Below, piece after piece: positions 28,483 through 36,495 of a DNA stretch of 36,495 nucleotides. Numbering within the stretch: the first letter of the stretch is position 1; every line of letters starts with the position of its first letter. Both the position numbers and the translations under genes were made by a program. Source of the stretch: Crocinitomix sp. (GTDB lineage: Bacteria > Bacteroidota > Bacteroidia > Flavobacteriales_D > Crocinitomicaceae); contig JALQVX010000248.1 in the NCBI GenBank assembly GCA_023263555.1, positions 1 through 36,495 on the forward strand, read 5' to 3'. The notes under the pieces were generated by a model. That model made no database searches, was not told the DNA's origin, and was given only the letters and a program-made list of their open reading frames with translations.

Positions 28483-30495
28483 ATGAAACATTACTACAAT
28501 TTAAAGAAACTCTTCTTGCTTTGCCTTGGCCTTGGTGTCACGGCTGCTTGGGGACAGGTCACCGTGTTTGACTACACGGGTGATTTTGTAACATACACTG
28601 TACCTGCAGGTGTTACATCTATTAATATCGAGGCGTTGGGTGCACAAGGTGCATCTGGACAATCTGGATATGTTGGAGGTAAAGGCGCCAAAATGTCTGG
28701 CGATTTTGACGTAGTTCCTGGATCTCAATTGTTAATTGCCGTTGGTGGTAAAGGACAAGGTCAAAATAGTGGCTCTAACGGTGGAGGTGGCGGAGGAAGC
28801 TTCGTTGTTCAAGTTGATCCTGCAGGTCCATATACTATGGCAGTTGCAGCTGGTCCATTTGCTTCAGGAACTAAAGTAACTCCATTGATTGTTGCTGGTG
28901 GTGGAGCTGGAACAAGAGCTTCTGTTAGCCAAAACGGTAACCCTGGCGTTGTTGGAAACCAAGGAACTTCTGGTTCTGGTTCTGGTATGGTCGGTGGTGG
29001 CACTCCTATTACTCCTCCTGAAGGTGGAGGACTTGTATCTAGCTCTTCTTGGGGATCAGGTGGTGGAGGTTTCGTAGGTAACGGAGCTAATGACGGATCT
29101 TACGGATGCGGTGGAAAATCATTCATCAATGGTGCTCAAGGTGGCACTGGATGTGGGTCTTCTGGTGATAATGCTGCTGGTGGTTTCGGTTGTGGTGGTC
29201 AAGGTCGTGGCTCTTGGGGCGGCGGCGGCGGCGGCGGCTGGAGCGGCGGACAAGGTGGTCGTGTAGCTGGTGGTGGCGGATCTTACAACATTGGTATGGA
29301 TCAAGATAATGAAACAGGTTTCCGTGATGGTGATGGCTTAGTAACAATTGAAGTTAATTGTGCTGGAATTGTTATTGATGTCACTGAATACTCTGCTTGT
29401 GTTGGAGAAAATATTACTGTTACCGGTACATCATTGACAGGTGGTACTGTTACTTGGGACATGGGTGTTATTAATGGTGTTCCTTTTCCGATAACTCCTG
29501 GAGAGTTAACATTAACGGGGACTTCTACCAGTCCTGAGGATTGTGCTGTAGAAATAACCCTTTTTGGAATATGTTGTTCAACACCGGATGTGGGGGCAAC
29601 AGCTGACCCTGCCAATGTGTGCTTAGGAGATGGATACGTCATTTCTGGTAGTGGTGACGTTTTCGTTGAATTTTTATGGGGAGCTGGACTCGAAAATGGT
29701 GAAACAGTTGTTCAAGAAACGGCTGGAACATACGTTCATACAGTAGTTGGTTTAAGTGATGATGGTTGTTCTGATACGTCAACTGTTACGGTTGTGGTTA
29801 GCCCATTACCAACTGTACACGCGGGTATGGACTTTACAGTTTGTGAAGGAACAGATATCACATTAACAGGTGAAGGTGCTGAGACATATGTTTGGTCTCC
29901 TGCTATTGTTGATGGTGTTGAATTCCCTGCATTAGTTGGTGAAAATACTTATACAGTAACTGGTACTGATGGTAACGGTTGTAGTGATGAAGATGACATC
30001 ATTGTAACTGGTGTTGATATTCCAGAAATCTCAAGTGCTATTGTTACTGATGAGTACTTTGGATATGATGGATCAATCGATATCACTGTTACTGGTGGTT
30101 CTGGTTCTTACATCTTTGAATGGTCTCATGGTCCAACAACAGAAGATGCTATTGCATTAACTGCTGGTGTATATACCGTAACGATCGACGACATCACTAT
30201 TGATAAAGGATTATGTCCTTATGAAGAAACATTCATATTGACAAGCTTTATTGGTGTTGATGAAAATACAACGAGTACTCTAAATGCTTATCCTAACCCA
30301 ACAACTGATCTTGTAACAGTTGTATCAGAAGGACAATTCAACTACCAAATCTTAAATGTGGTTGGTGAAATTGTTGCGAATGGATCTGCAAATGGACAAA
30401 CTACTGTTTCTATGGCTGACTTAGCAAATGGAACTTACGTTATTAAAGTAATGGCGGGAGATGACATTAACTTCGTTCAAGTTGTAAAACAATAA
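28483..30495 (+). CDS. Secreted glycine-rich (ALK/LTK-like GRD) protein with PKD/Ig-like repeats and T9SS type A sorting domain
   Basis: Signal peptide MKHYYNLKKLFLLCLGLGVTAAWGQ; GGGGGGSFVV, PLIVAGGGAG, GGFGCGGQGRGSWGGGGGGGWSGG, GDGLVTIEV; C-terminal LNAYPNPTTDLVTVV...GTYVIKVMAGDDINFVQVVKQ. Confidence 0.85.
   Translation: MKHYYNLKKLFLLCLGLGVTAAWGQVTVFDYTGDFVTYTVPAGVTSINIEALGAQGASGQSGYVGGKGAKMSGDFDVVPGSQLLIAVGGKGQGQNSGSNGGGGGGSFVVQVDPAGPYTMAVAAGPFASGTKVTPLIVAGGGAGTRASVSQNGNPGVVGNQGTSGSGSGMVGGGTPITPPEGGGLVSSSSWGSGGGGFVGNGANDGSYGCGGKSFINGAQGGTGCGSSGDNAAGGFGCGGQGRGSWGGGGGGGWSGGQGGRVAGGGGSYNIGMDQDNETGFRDGDGLVTIEVNCAGIVIDVTEYSACVGENITVTGTSLTGGTVTWDMGVINGVPFPITPGELTLTGTSTSPEDCAVEITLFGICCSTPDVGATADPANVCLGDGYVISGSGDVFVEFLWGAGLENGETVVQETAGTYVHTVVGLSDDGCSDTSTVTVVVSPLPTVHAGMDFTVCEGTDITLTGEGAETYVWSPAIVDGVEFPALVGENTYTVTGTDGNGCSDEDDIIVTGVDIPEISSAIVTDEYFGYDGSIDITVTGGSGSYIFEWSHGPTTEDAIALTAGVYTVTIDDITIDKGLCPYEETFILTSFIGVDENTTSTLNAYPNPTTDLVTVVSEGQFNYQILNVVGEIVANGSANGQTTVSMADLANGTYVIKVMAGDDINFVQVVKQ
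29218..29238 (+). repeat. (GGC)7 trinucleotide tract encoding polyglycine
   Basis: TGG (GGC)7 TGG in frame, encoding W-G7-W. Confidence 0.9.
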
Positions 30496-30527
30496 ATAAA
30501 TTTTAACGCTTAGCAGCGTTTACTATA

Positions 30528-30559
30528 AAAAGGTCGTCTCACAAGGACGACCTTTTTTT
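30528..30559 (+). terminator. Intrinsic terminator
   Basis: AAAAGGTCGTC-TCACAAG-GACGACCTTTTTTT. Confidence 0.88.
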
Positions 30560-30568
30560 GTATCTACC

Positions 30569-31411
30569 ATGAGCATGATTCCAACGCACAAACTAAAAGA
30601 CGAAAAGGCAAAAGAAATCCGTGTGGTTAAACTCGGCTCGCTTTCCAGTTATAATATTACCGAGCCACACCGTCACGACTATATCGAACTGTTTGTTTTT
30701 GATAATGGTGGAGGCGTTCACGAAATCGATTTTACACCTTTTGAAGTGAAATCTAAATCAATTCATTTAGTTTCTGCAGGACGCGTTCATCAAATGAAAC
30801 GTGAATTAAATTCAAACGGATATGTCATCCTCTTTCACCCAAGTATATTTGAATATGACCATTATATCGCGGAGTTTCTATTCGAACTTGATTGCTTTGA
30901 CGTAAATGAGCTTGACCCCTGTTTTAGTTTTGACATAGAGGGGCAAGCAGAAGTAATTGAAATTGCTCAAAAAATATGGAAATACAGTCAATCCAACGAC
31001 AAATTCCGACATCAACTTATTTTAGTTCAGCTCAACTTACTTTGTTTATTCTGTTTGCGAGAAATGAAGGAAAGCAATGGAGATCAATCCAAAGACCAAT
31101 CCTACTATACTCAATTTAGACATGAATTACGCGCTCAATTCAGAACCCATAAAAAAGTCAATTATTACGCCGACAAAATCGGTATTACAACTCGAAAGTT
31201 GAATGAAATCGTTGTTGCGAAAGCAGTTCTTAATGTAAGTAAAATGATTCACAAGCAAATTATTTTAGAAGCTAAGCGGTTATTGAATTCTGGTATCGCA
31301 TCCAAAGAGATCGCCTACGAATTAAATTTTGATGATCCTGCTCATTTTAGTAAATTCTTTAAAAATCAAACAGGTATGTCGCCAACTGATTTTCAAAAAG
31401 TACATCCATAA
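30569..31411 (+). CDS. AraC family transcriptional regulator
   Basis: N-terminal cupin-like HRHDYIELFVFDNGGGVHEIDF; C-terminal double HTH ...YADKIGITTRKLNEIV...LLNSGIASKEIAYELNFDDPAHFSKFFKNQTGMSPTDF. Confidence 0.92.
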   Translation: MSMIPTHKLKDEKAKEIRVVKLGSLSSYNITEPHRHDYIELFVFDNGGGVHEIDFTPFEVKSKSIHLVSAGRVHQMKRELNSNGYVILFHPSIFEYDHYIAEFLFELDCFDVNELDPCFSFDIEGQAEVIEIAQKIWKYSQSNDKFRHQLILVQLNLLCLFCLREMKESNGDQSKDQSYYTQFRHELRAQFRTHKKVNYYADKIGITTRKLNEIVVAKAVLNVSKMIHKQIILEAKRLLNSGIASKEIAYELNFDDPAHFSKFFKNQTGMSPTDFQKVHP

Positions 31412-31469
31412 CGCATTATTATACATTGTCTCCCCTCCAAATCTTGCTTACCTTCGCCTAAAAAAGAAG

Positions 31470-32744
31470 ATGAAAAAAATTATTGTATTACTCAGCCTTA
31501 GCTTTTTCTCTACAAGCTATGCACAAGATTGGTTTGAAGTGGCAAGTGGTACCTCAAATGATTTGAATGTGATCGATTTCCCATCTAATTTGGTAGGTTA
31601 TATAGGAGGCACAGACAGTCTTTTACTTAAAACGATTGACGGGGGAAAAACGTGGGAAAAAATTGCCTATTCAGGCGTTACCTTTGTTGAGAGTGGCGGT
31701 TATGATGATGACATTATCAACCTTAAATTTATCAATAACGAAATCGGTTATATGACCGTTGGGCCTTATTCTAATGGTGTCTTTAAAACAATAGATGGGG
31801 GCCTGAATTGGATACTCGTAAGTCCTATGGAAGATGATTTATGTTATAATTATGGGTTGTATTTCTTTGCTGAAGATGATGGTTTTTTAGGAGGATCTGA
31901 TTGCTTTACAGGAGAACAAATACACCGCGTCGATTTGTCCGGCACCTACCCTGCTTCGATTATCGATTTGCCTTTGAGTGTTGCGACTGTTGCGGATATT
32001 GACTTTTACGACTTGAACTACGGACTAGCAGTTGGCGGATACGCTAGTGGAGGTTCGATCTTAAAGACAGAAGACGGTGGCTCAACTTGGACAGGCATTC
32101 CAACCGAGTTTGGCCCTTCATTTATACTTAACGAGGTTGTAATTGTTAACGATACGCTTGCTTATATCGCCTATGAAAATGATGACGATACCTACGGACT
32201 CTTGGAGTCTACGGACATGGGTGAATCGTGGCACTATCACGGTGAAACCACGACTTTTTATTATCCAAAATTTCGTGCTATTCACAAAGCAGGCAACGGT
32301 CAAGTATTTACGGCTGGAAGTACCGAAATAGAACCTCACGGCGTTATTTTTGGCAGTATGCTCACAGAGGTTTGGTGGAATTATTGGTCACTCGATCAAC
32401 CGATAGAAAGCATTTCTTCTTATAATGATTCGATTGTTTGGGCTGTGGGCGATAGCGGATACATTGTCGTCAATGTCAATCCTGAATCACTCACTATTCC
32501 CTCAATTGAAGAAGCGCCTTTTGACTTTACGATTTATCCTAACCCTGCGCGGGATTATTTCCAACTGACCGGAATAAATCAAGAGGACGTATCATCCATT
32601 ATGATTCACAATTGCCTAGGAGCAGTGCTATACGAAGGAAATGATTTCCATATCAACTCAAACGATATGAGTGAAGGGATTTATCTCGTAACGGTTTATC
32701 TCAATTCAGGACAACAGCTGACCAAAAAATTAATAAAAGGTTAG
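31470..32744 (+). CDS. YCF48/BNR-repeat-like secreted protein with T9SS type A sorting domain
   Basis: Preferred start MKKIIVLLSLSFFSTSYAQ (31470); TIDGGKTWEKI, TIDGGLNWILV, TEDGGSTWTGI, STDMGESWHYH repeats; C-terminal FTIYPNPARDYFQLTG...GIYLVTVYLNSGQQLTKKLIKG. Confidence 0.88.
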   Translation: MKKIIVLLSLSFFSTSYAQDWFEVASGTSNDLNVIDFPSNLVGYIGGTDSLLLKTIDGGKTWEKIAYSGVTFVESGGYDDDIINLKFINNEIGYMTVGPYSNGVFKTIDGGLNWILVSPMEDDLCYNYGLYFFAEDDGFLGGSDCFTGEQIHRVDLSGTYPASIIDLPLSVATVADIDFYDLNYGLAVGGYASGGSILKTEDGGSTWTGIPTEFGPSFILNEVVIVNDTLAYIAYENDDDTYGLLESTDMGESWHYHGETTTFYYPKFRAIHKAGNGQVFTAGSTEIEPHGVIFGSMLTEVWWNYWSLDQPIESISSYNDSIVWAVGDSGYIVVNVNPESLTIPSIEEAPFDFTIYPNPARDYFQLTGINQEDVSSIMIHNCLGAVLYEGNDFHINSNDMSEGIYLVTVYLNSGQQLTKKLIKG

Positions 32745-33688
32745 CGTTCGTCTTTGCCTTTTCTAAAACCATAGAATAGTTGACCGAAAAATGTAGTTGG
32801 GAACTCTTCAATTCGTTCAAATCCTAAACGGATGTCACGCCCATCATAGGGAATGTAATTGGTGCGGAAGATATAATCCCAAATGCTCAGTGAAATACCG
32901 AAGTTAACCCCGTGTTTTCTATCTTCTGGTAATTCATAGGCATGGTGCCAAATATGCATTTTAGGATTATTAAAAATATACCTTAACGAACCATACGACA
33001 AATTGATGTTGGCGTGATTTAAATGGCCAATCGCAATTGAAATATAATGCACCATGAAAGCTTGCTCAGGTTCAAATCCACCGATTAACATTACCGCAAA
33101 GGTTTTCAATGGTTTATAAATGATATTTTCCATCCAGTGGTAACGGAGGTGTGCAGCAAATCCCATCTCCTCTACCGAATGATGAACTTTGTGAAAGCGC
33201 CATAAGAAATTAAAACGGTGTAAGATTACATGCGTCAACCATTGTACAAAATCGTTCAGTATAAAAAAGACCAATAAAGCTAACCATGGGTTCCACTCTT
33301 TAATATCAAGGATTCCAATTTCCGAAACATTACCACCGTATAAATGATTTACAATTTTATAAACGCCACTGATAACAAGCGCAAAAATGAAGAAATTGAA
33401 AAACATATAGAACGCATCTAACCAAAAATCCTTTCGGAAAATGCCTTGATTTTTTCTCCAAGGAAAGATAATCTCCAATCCCCAGACGACTATGGAAAGC
33501 AAAACCAATAACCAAAAATAATTCTGATACCATGGAACGGTTTGAAAAGTGATTTCACTCCACAAATAGTTCGCATAACCAGCTATAGTGCTTGTAAATA
33601 ACTCGCCATAGGATACACCTGTTTCCTGTCCAAAACTGCTTGAACCAAATCCTACTAACGCAATAAGTGCCAAAATACGTTTCATCAT
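32741..33688 (-). CDS. Sterol desaturase / fatty acid hydroxylase family membrane protein
   Basis: Histidine clusters HVILHRFNFLWRFHKVHH, HLNHANINL, HIWHHAYELPEDRKHGVNFG; overlaps the preceding convergent stop codon. Confidence 0.9.
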   Translation of the reverse strand: MMKRILALIALVGFGSSSFGQETGVSYGELFTSTIAGYANYLWSEITFQTVPWYQNYFWLLVLLSIVVWGLEIIFPWRKNQGIFRKDFWLDAFYMFFNFFIFALVISGVYKIVNHLYGGNVSEIGILDIKEWNPWLALLVFFILNDFVQWLTHVILHRFNFLWRFHKVHHSVEEMGFAAHLRYHWMENIIYKPLKTFAVMLIGGFEPEQAFMVHYISIAIGHLNHANINLSYGSLRYIFNNPKMHIWHHAYELPEDRKHGVNFGISLSIWDYIFRTNYIPYDGRDIRLGFERIEEFPTTFFGQLFYGFRKGKDER

Positions 33689-33820
33689 TACCGTAATATT
33701 AAAGTTTTATTTACTCAAACGAATGAGAAAGCTGCTTTTCTTCCTTCATCAAACGATTGGAGGACTAAAATAGTTCAACCGAATCATTATCTTTGTGTGT
33801 TTTGTCACAAAGAATAAATT

Positions 33821-35011
33821 ATGATAGGTAAATTAGAAAAACAACTCCAAGACGAACTTGCAAGTATTCACGAAGCAGGTCTATATAAAAAAGAACGCAT
33901 CATTGTAACACCGCAAGGCGCTGAGGTCAAGGTAGACTCAGGCGAAGAAGTTGTGATTATGTGTGCGAATAATTATTTGGGATTGTCCTCTCACCCCGCT
34001 GTAATTGAAGGCGCGAAAAAAGCGCTAGATTCGCATGGGTTTGGCATGTCTTCAGTTCGTTTCATCTGTGGTACACAGGATATTCATAAGACCTTGGAGA
34101 AAAAAATCTCTGATTTCTTAGGAATGGAAGACACCATTTTATACGCAGCTGCTTTTGATGCAAACGGTGGGGTCTTTGAACCTTTATTCGGAGCAGAGGA
34201 TGCGATTATTTCGGACGAATTAAATCATGCTTCTATCATTGATGGGGTGCGTTTGTGCAAAGCTGCTCGTTTCCGTTATAAAAATTCAGACATGGCCGAT
34301 TTAGAGGCGCAATTAATTGCAGCGAAAGATCATAGAAATAGAATTATTGTAACAGACGGTGTATTCTCAATGGATGGATATGTGGCTAAATTGGATCAAA
34401 TTTGTGATTTAGCCGAGAAATATGATGCCATGGTAATGGTAGATGATTGTCACGCAACTGGTTTTATCGGTAAAACAGGACGCGGGACACACGAACACAA
34501 CAATGTGATGGGTCGTGTTGACATTATCACTGGAACGCTCGGAAAAGCGCTCGGAGGAGCCATGGGGGGATTCACCGCAGGAAAGAAAGAAGTGATTGAA
34601 ATGTTACGTCAACGCTCACGCCCATATTTATTCTCAAACTCATTGGCACCAAGTATTGTTGGGGCTTCTATCGCCGTTATGGACTTGTTAAGTTCTTCCA
34701 CTGATTTGAGAGATCGCTTGGAAGAGAATACAAAATATTTCAAAGAAGGGGTTAAAAAAATTGGATTAGAAATTCGTGATGGTGACTCTGCTATTGTTCC
34801 CGTCATGTTATACGACGCGAAAATAGCACAAGATTTTGCCAACCGTTTATTGGATGAAGGCGTTTATGCTGTTGGGTTCTTTTACCCTGTTGTACCAAAA
34901 GATTTAGCACGAATTCGCGTTCAACTTTCCGCTGCTCATACAAAAGCTCATCTGGACAAAGCCATTGCAGCATTTGAAAAAGTAGGAAAAGAATTGGGTG
35001 TGATAAAATAA
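33821..35011 (+). CDS. kbl: Glycine C-acetyltransferase (2-amino-3-ketobutyrate CoA ligase)
   Basis: 396 aa; [66 protein letters not shown] lysine. Confidence 0.95.
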   Translation: MIGKLEKQLQDELASIHEAGLYKKERIIVTPQGAEVKVDSGEEVVIMCANNYLGLSSHPAVIEGAKKALDSHGFGMSSVRFICGTQDIHKTLEKKISDFLGMEDTILYAAAFDANGGVFEPLFGAEDAIISDELNHASIIDGVRLCKAARFRYKNSDMADLEAQLIAAKDHRNRIIVTDGVFSMDGYVAKLDQICDLAEKYDAMVMVDDCHATGFIGKTGRGTHEHNNVMGRVDIITGTLGKALGGAMGGFTAGKKEVIEMLRQRSRPYLFSNSLAPSIVGASIAVMDLLSSSTDLRDRLEENTKYFKEGVKKIGLEIRDGDSAIVPVMLYDAKIAQDFANRLLDEGVYAVGFFYPVVPKDLARIRVQLSAAHTKAHLDKAIAAFEKVGKELGVIK

Positions 35012-35018
35012 GATAAGG

Positions 35019-35768
35019 ATGAAAAAATTACTGTTGTGTATTGGAATAATGTCCACGTTAGTGGCTTGCAACAATTCAGAAAAAGCGGAAGATGATACGA
35101 CGGGTAACTTACTCGAAGTGTCTCCTAATCAAGAAGAATTGGACGCCATTGAAATCGAAAGTCAGCCGGCCATAGTAAAGGATTTTTTCGCATTGGATGA
35201 AGACCTTTTGGGCGAAGATTTTTGTTATGAATACCGCGGAATCAGTCAACTGATCCTTTATGGAAATGACGGTGATGAAACGTGGAGCAAATTTGAAATT
35301 TCTGATAATTACCTCACTGCCTATCATGAAGATTGTGATGTCTTATTGGAGTTTATGACGTTTCATTTAGGCGACAAACAGATGGCTTTTCTAAGTCAAA
35401 TGAACCGAGGCCAACAGCAATTTAATTGTTTGAAATGGAACGAATCGAAAAATAAATGGACTGAAATTACTGTTTTCCCTCGTCCAGCATTGGTTGACTA
35501 TTTTGAAATTCTCACCAATGAAGAAGCCAAATTAGTGAAAGAGTATGGTGCAGATTTCATTTATATTAATCCAGAAGAAGAAAATGCCCGTTTTATCTAT
35601 TCTGAATGGAACATGGGCATGAACATGGGAGAAAAAGAGTTGCTTGAATTTAGTCGTGAAATGGATTATGAATTTGAGCTGAATACTTCAGGGTCAGAAT
35701 TCGCATTGGATCGTATTGCCTTAAAATCAGATGAGTTATCCGCGAATAATGAAGCGAATAATGAGTGA
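35019..35768 (+). CDS. Hypothetical lipoprotein
   Basis: MKKLLLCIGIMSTLVACNNSEK lipobox; 249 aa; 7 nt downstream of kbl. Confidence 0.75.
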   Translation: MKKLLLCIGIMSTLVACNNSEKAEDDTTGNLLEVSPNQEELDAIEIESQPAIVKDFFALDEDLLGEDFCYEYRGISQLILYGNDGDETWSKFEISDNYLTAYHEDCDVLLEFMTFHLGDKQMAFLSQMNRGQQQFNCLKWNESKNKWTEITVFPRPALVDYFEILTNEEAKLVKEYGADFIYINPEEENARFIYSEWNMGMNMGEKELLEFSREMDYEFELNTSGSEFALDRIALKSDELSANNEANNE

Positions 35769-35818
35769 TTTAAACAATTTTCTACTTAACTTGTTCTAAG
35801 AAAAAGATATCTAGTCAC

Positions 35819-36253
35819 ATGATCATTTTCATTTTTATATTGATTGCTTTCTTTGGTATGGAGTTCATGGCGTGGTTTACACACAAGTATATCATGCACG
35901 GTTTATTGTGGAATTTACATGAAGATCATCATCAACCCACCGGCAAAACCTTTCAAAAAAATGATCTCTTTTTCCTGATTTTCGCCATTCCATCTTGGTT
36001 AAATATCATGTTTGGCTTCATTAATCACAATGATTATATGATCGGAATTGGTTTTGGAATCGCCGCTTATGGCTTGGTTTATTTTTTGGTACATGACATC
36101 TTAATTCACCGGCGTAAAAAATGGTTTGATAATATTAATAACCGCTATTTTAAAGCTGTTCGTAAAGCGCATAAAGTGCATCATAAAAATCAGTACAAAG
36201 AAAAAGGAGCTTGTTTTGGCATGCTCATCTTCCCGTTTAAGTATTACCGCTAG
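35819..36253 (+). CDS. crtZ: Beta-carotene hydroxylase-like (CrtZ) fatty acid hydroxylase superfamily protein
   Basis: HKYIMHGLLWNLHEDHHQP, HDILIHRR, KAHKVHHKNQYKEKGACFGMLIFP, the CrtZ His-box pattern. Confidence 0.85.
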   Translation: MIIFIFILIAFFGMEFMAWFTHKYIMHGLLWNLHEDHHQPTGKTFQKNDLFFLIFAIPSWLNIMFGFINHNDYMIGIGFGIAAYGLVYFLVHDILIHRRKKWFDNINNRYFKAVRKAHKVHHKNQYKEKGACFGMLIFPFKYYR

Positions 36254-36265
36254 GTAAATCTTTTC

Positions 36266-36495
36266 CTATTTTCCTCCCATCCAAGATGGGGCTAAAAATC
36301 CAAACTTAAATCCAAAGATCGGAACAGGATAAGTTAATTTATGTCCATCTGTCAAGGTCCACATACCCCTTTGGTCAGGAAAACCTGATCCATTTGGAAG
36401 TTCACTGTTTGTTTGAACGCGAACGCTGCGTAAACTCAAGCCCATATACATTTCTATCAACACTGAATTATCGATCACTTTTTGAAACCCATACT
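36266..36495 (-). CDS. C-terminal part of hypothetical protein, 5' end beyond window
   Basis: Minus frame open to window edge (...YGFQKVIDNSVLIEMYMGLSLRSVRV...FGFKFGFLAPSWMGGK); tail resembles an outer-membrane beta-barrel end. Confidence 0.5.
   Translation of the reverse strand, partial: YGFQKVIDNSVLIEMYMGLSLRSVRVQTNSELPNGSGFPDQRGMWTLTDGHKLTYPVPIFGFKFGFLAPSWMGGK

Noticed and set aside
28640-29300. Glycine-rich repeats considered as a CRISPR-like or tandem DNA repeat array
   Set aside because: No regular unit length or spacer structure; repetition is at the glycine-codon level of a coding sequence.
29119-29642. Minus-strand ORFs opposite the glycine-rich region (poly-Ala, poly-His tracts)
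   Set aside because: Low-complexity antisense translations of GGN-rich codons.

Overview
AT-rich bacterial chromosome segment that looks like Bacteroidota (Flavobacteriales-like). The support is T9SS type A and type B C-terminal sorting domains, a MurF-Alr fusion, a DUF4296 lipoprotein, and TAnnTTTG-type -7 promoter motifs. Most of it is ordinary housekeeping: kynurenine pathway (KMO, truncated at the left edge, and KynU), HemL, GcvP, PyrC, a Dpm1-like glycosyltransferase, an OmpA-family lipoprotein, a PTPS/QueD-family enzyme, MurF-Alr, Tdk, an M28 peptidase, an AraC regulator, two fatty-acid/carotenoid hydroxylase-like enzymes and Kbl. Mixed in are four T9SS-exported proteins plus the remnant of a fifth. 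I saw no CRISPR array, tRNA, rRNA, prophage or obvious defence island. The items most worth a second look are: (i) an IS1595-type transposase 5' half joined inside its ORF to the 3' end of a gliding-motility/T9SS type B gene; (ii) a secreted protein with a glycine-rich domain resembling that of the animal receptors ALK/LTK; (iii) an unannotated 72-aa membrane protein translationally nested between kynU and kmo; and (iv) structured non-coding segments upstream of gcvP and tdk and in a divergent region near 22 kb. I did not find a clear, complete, previously undescribed multi-gene system.
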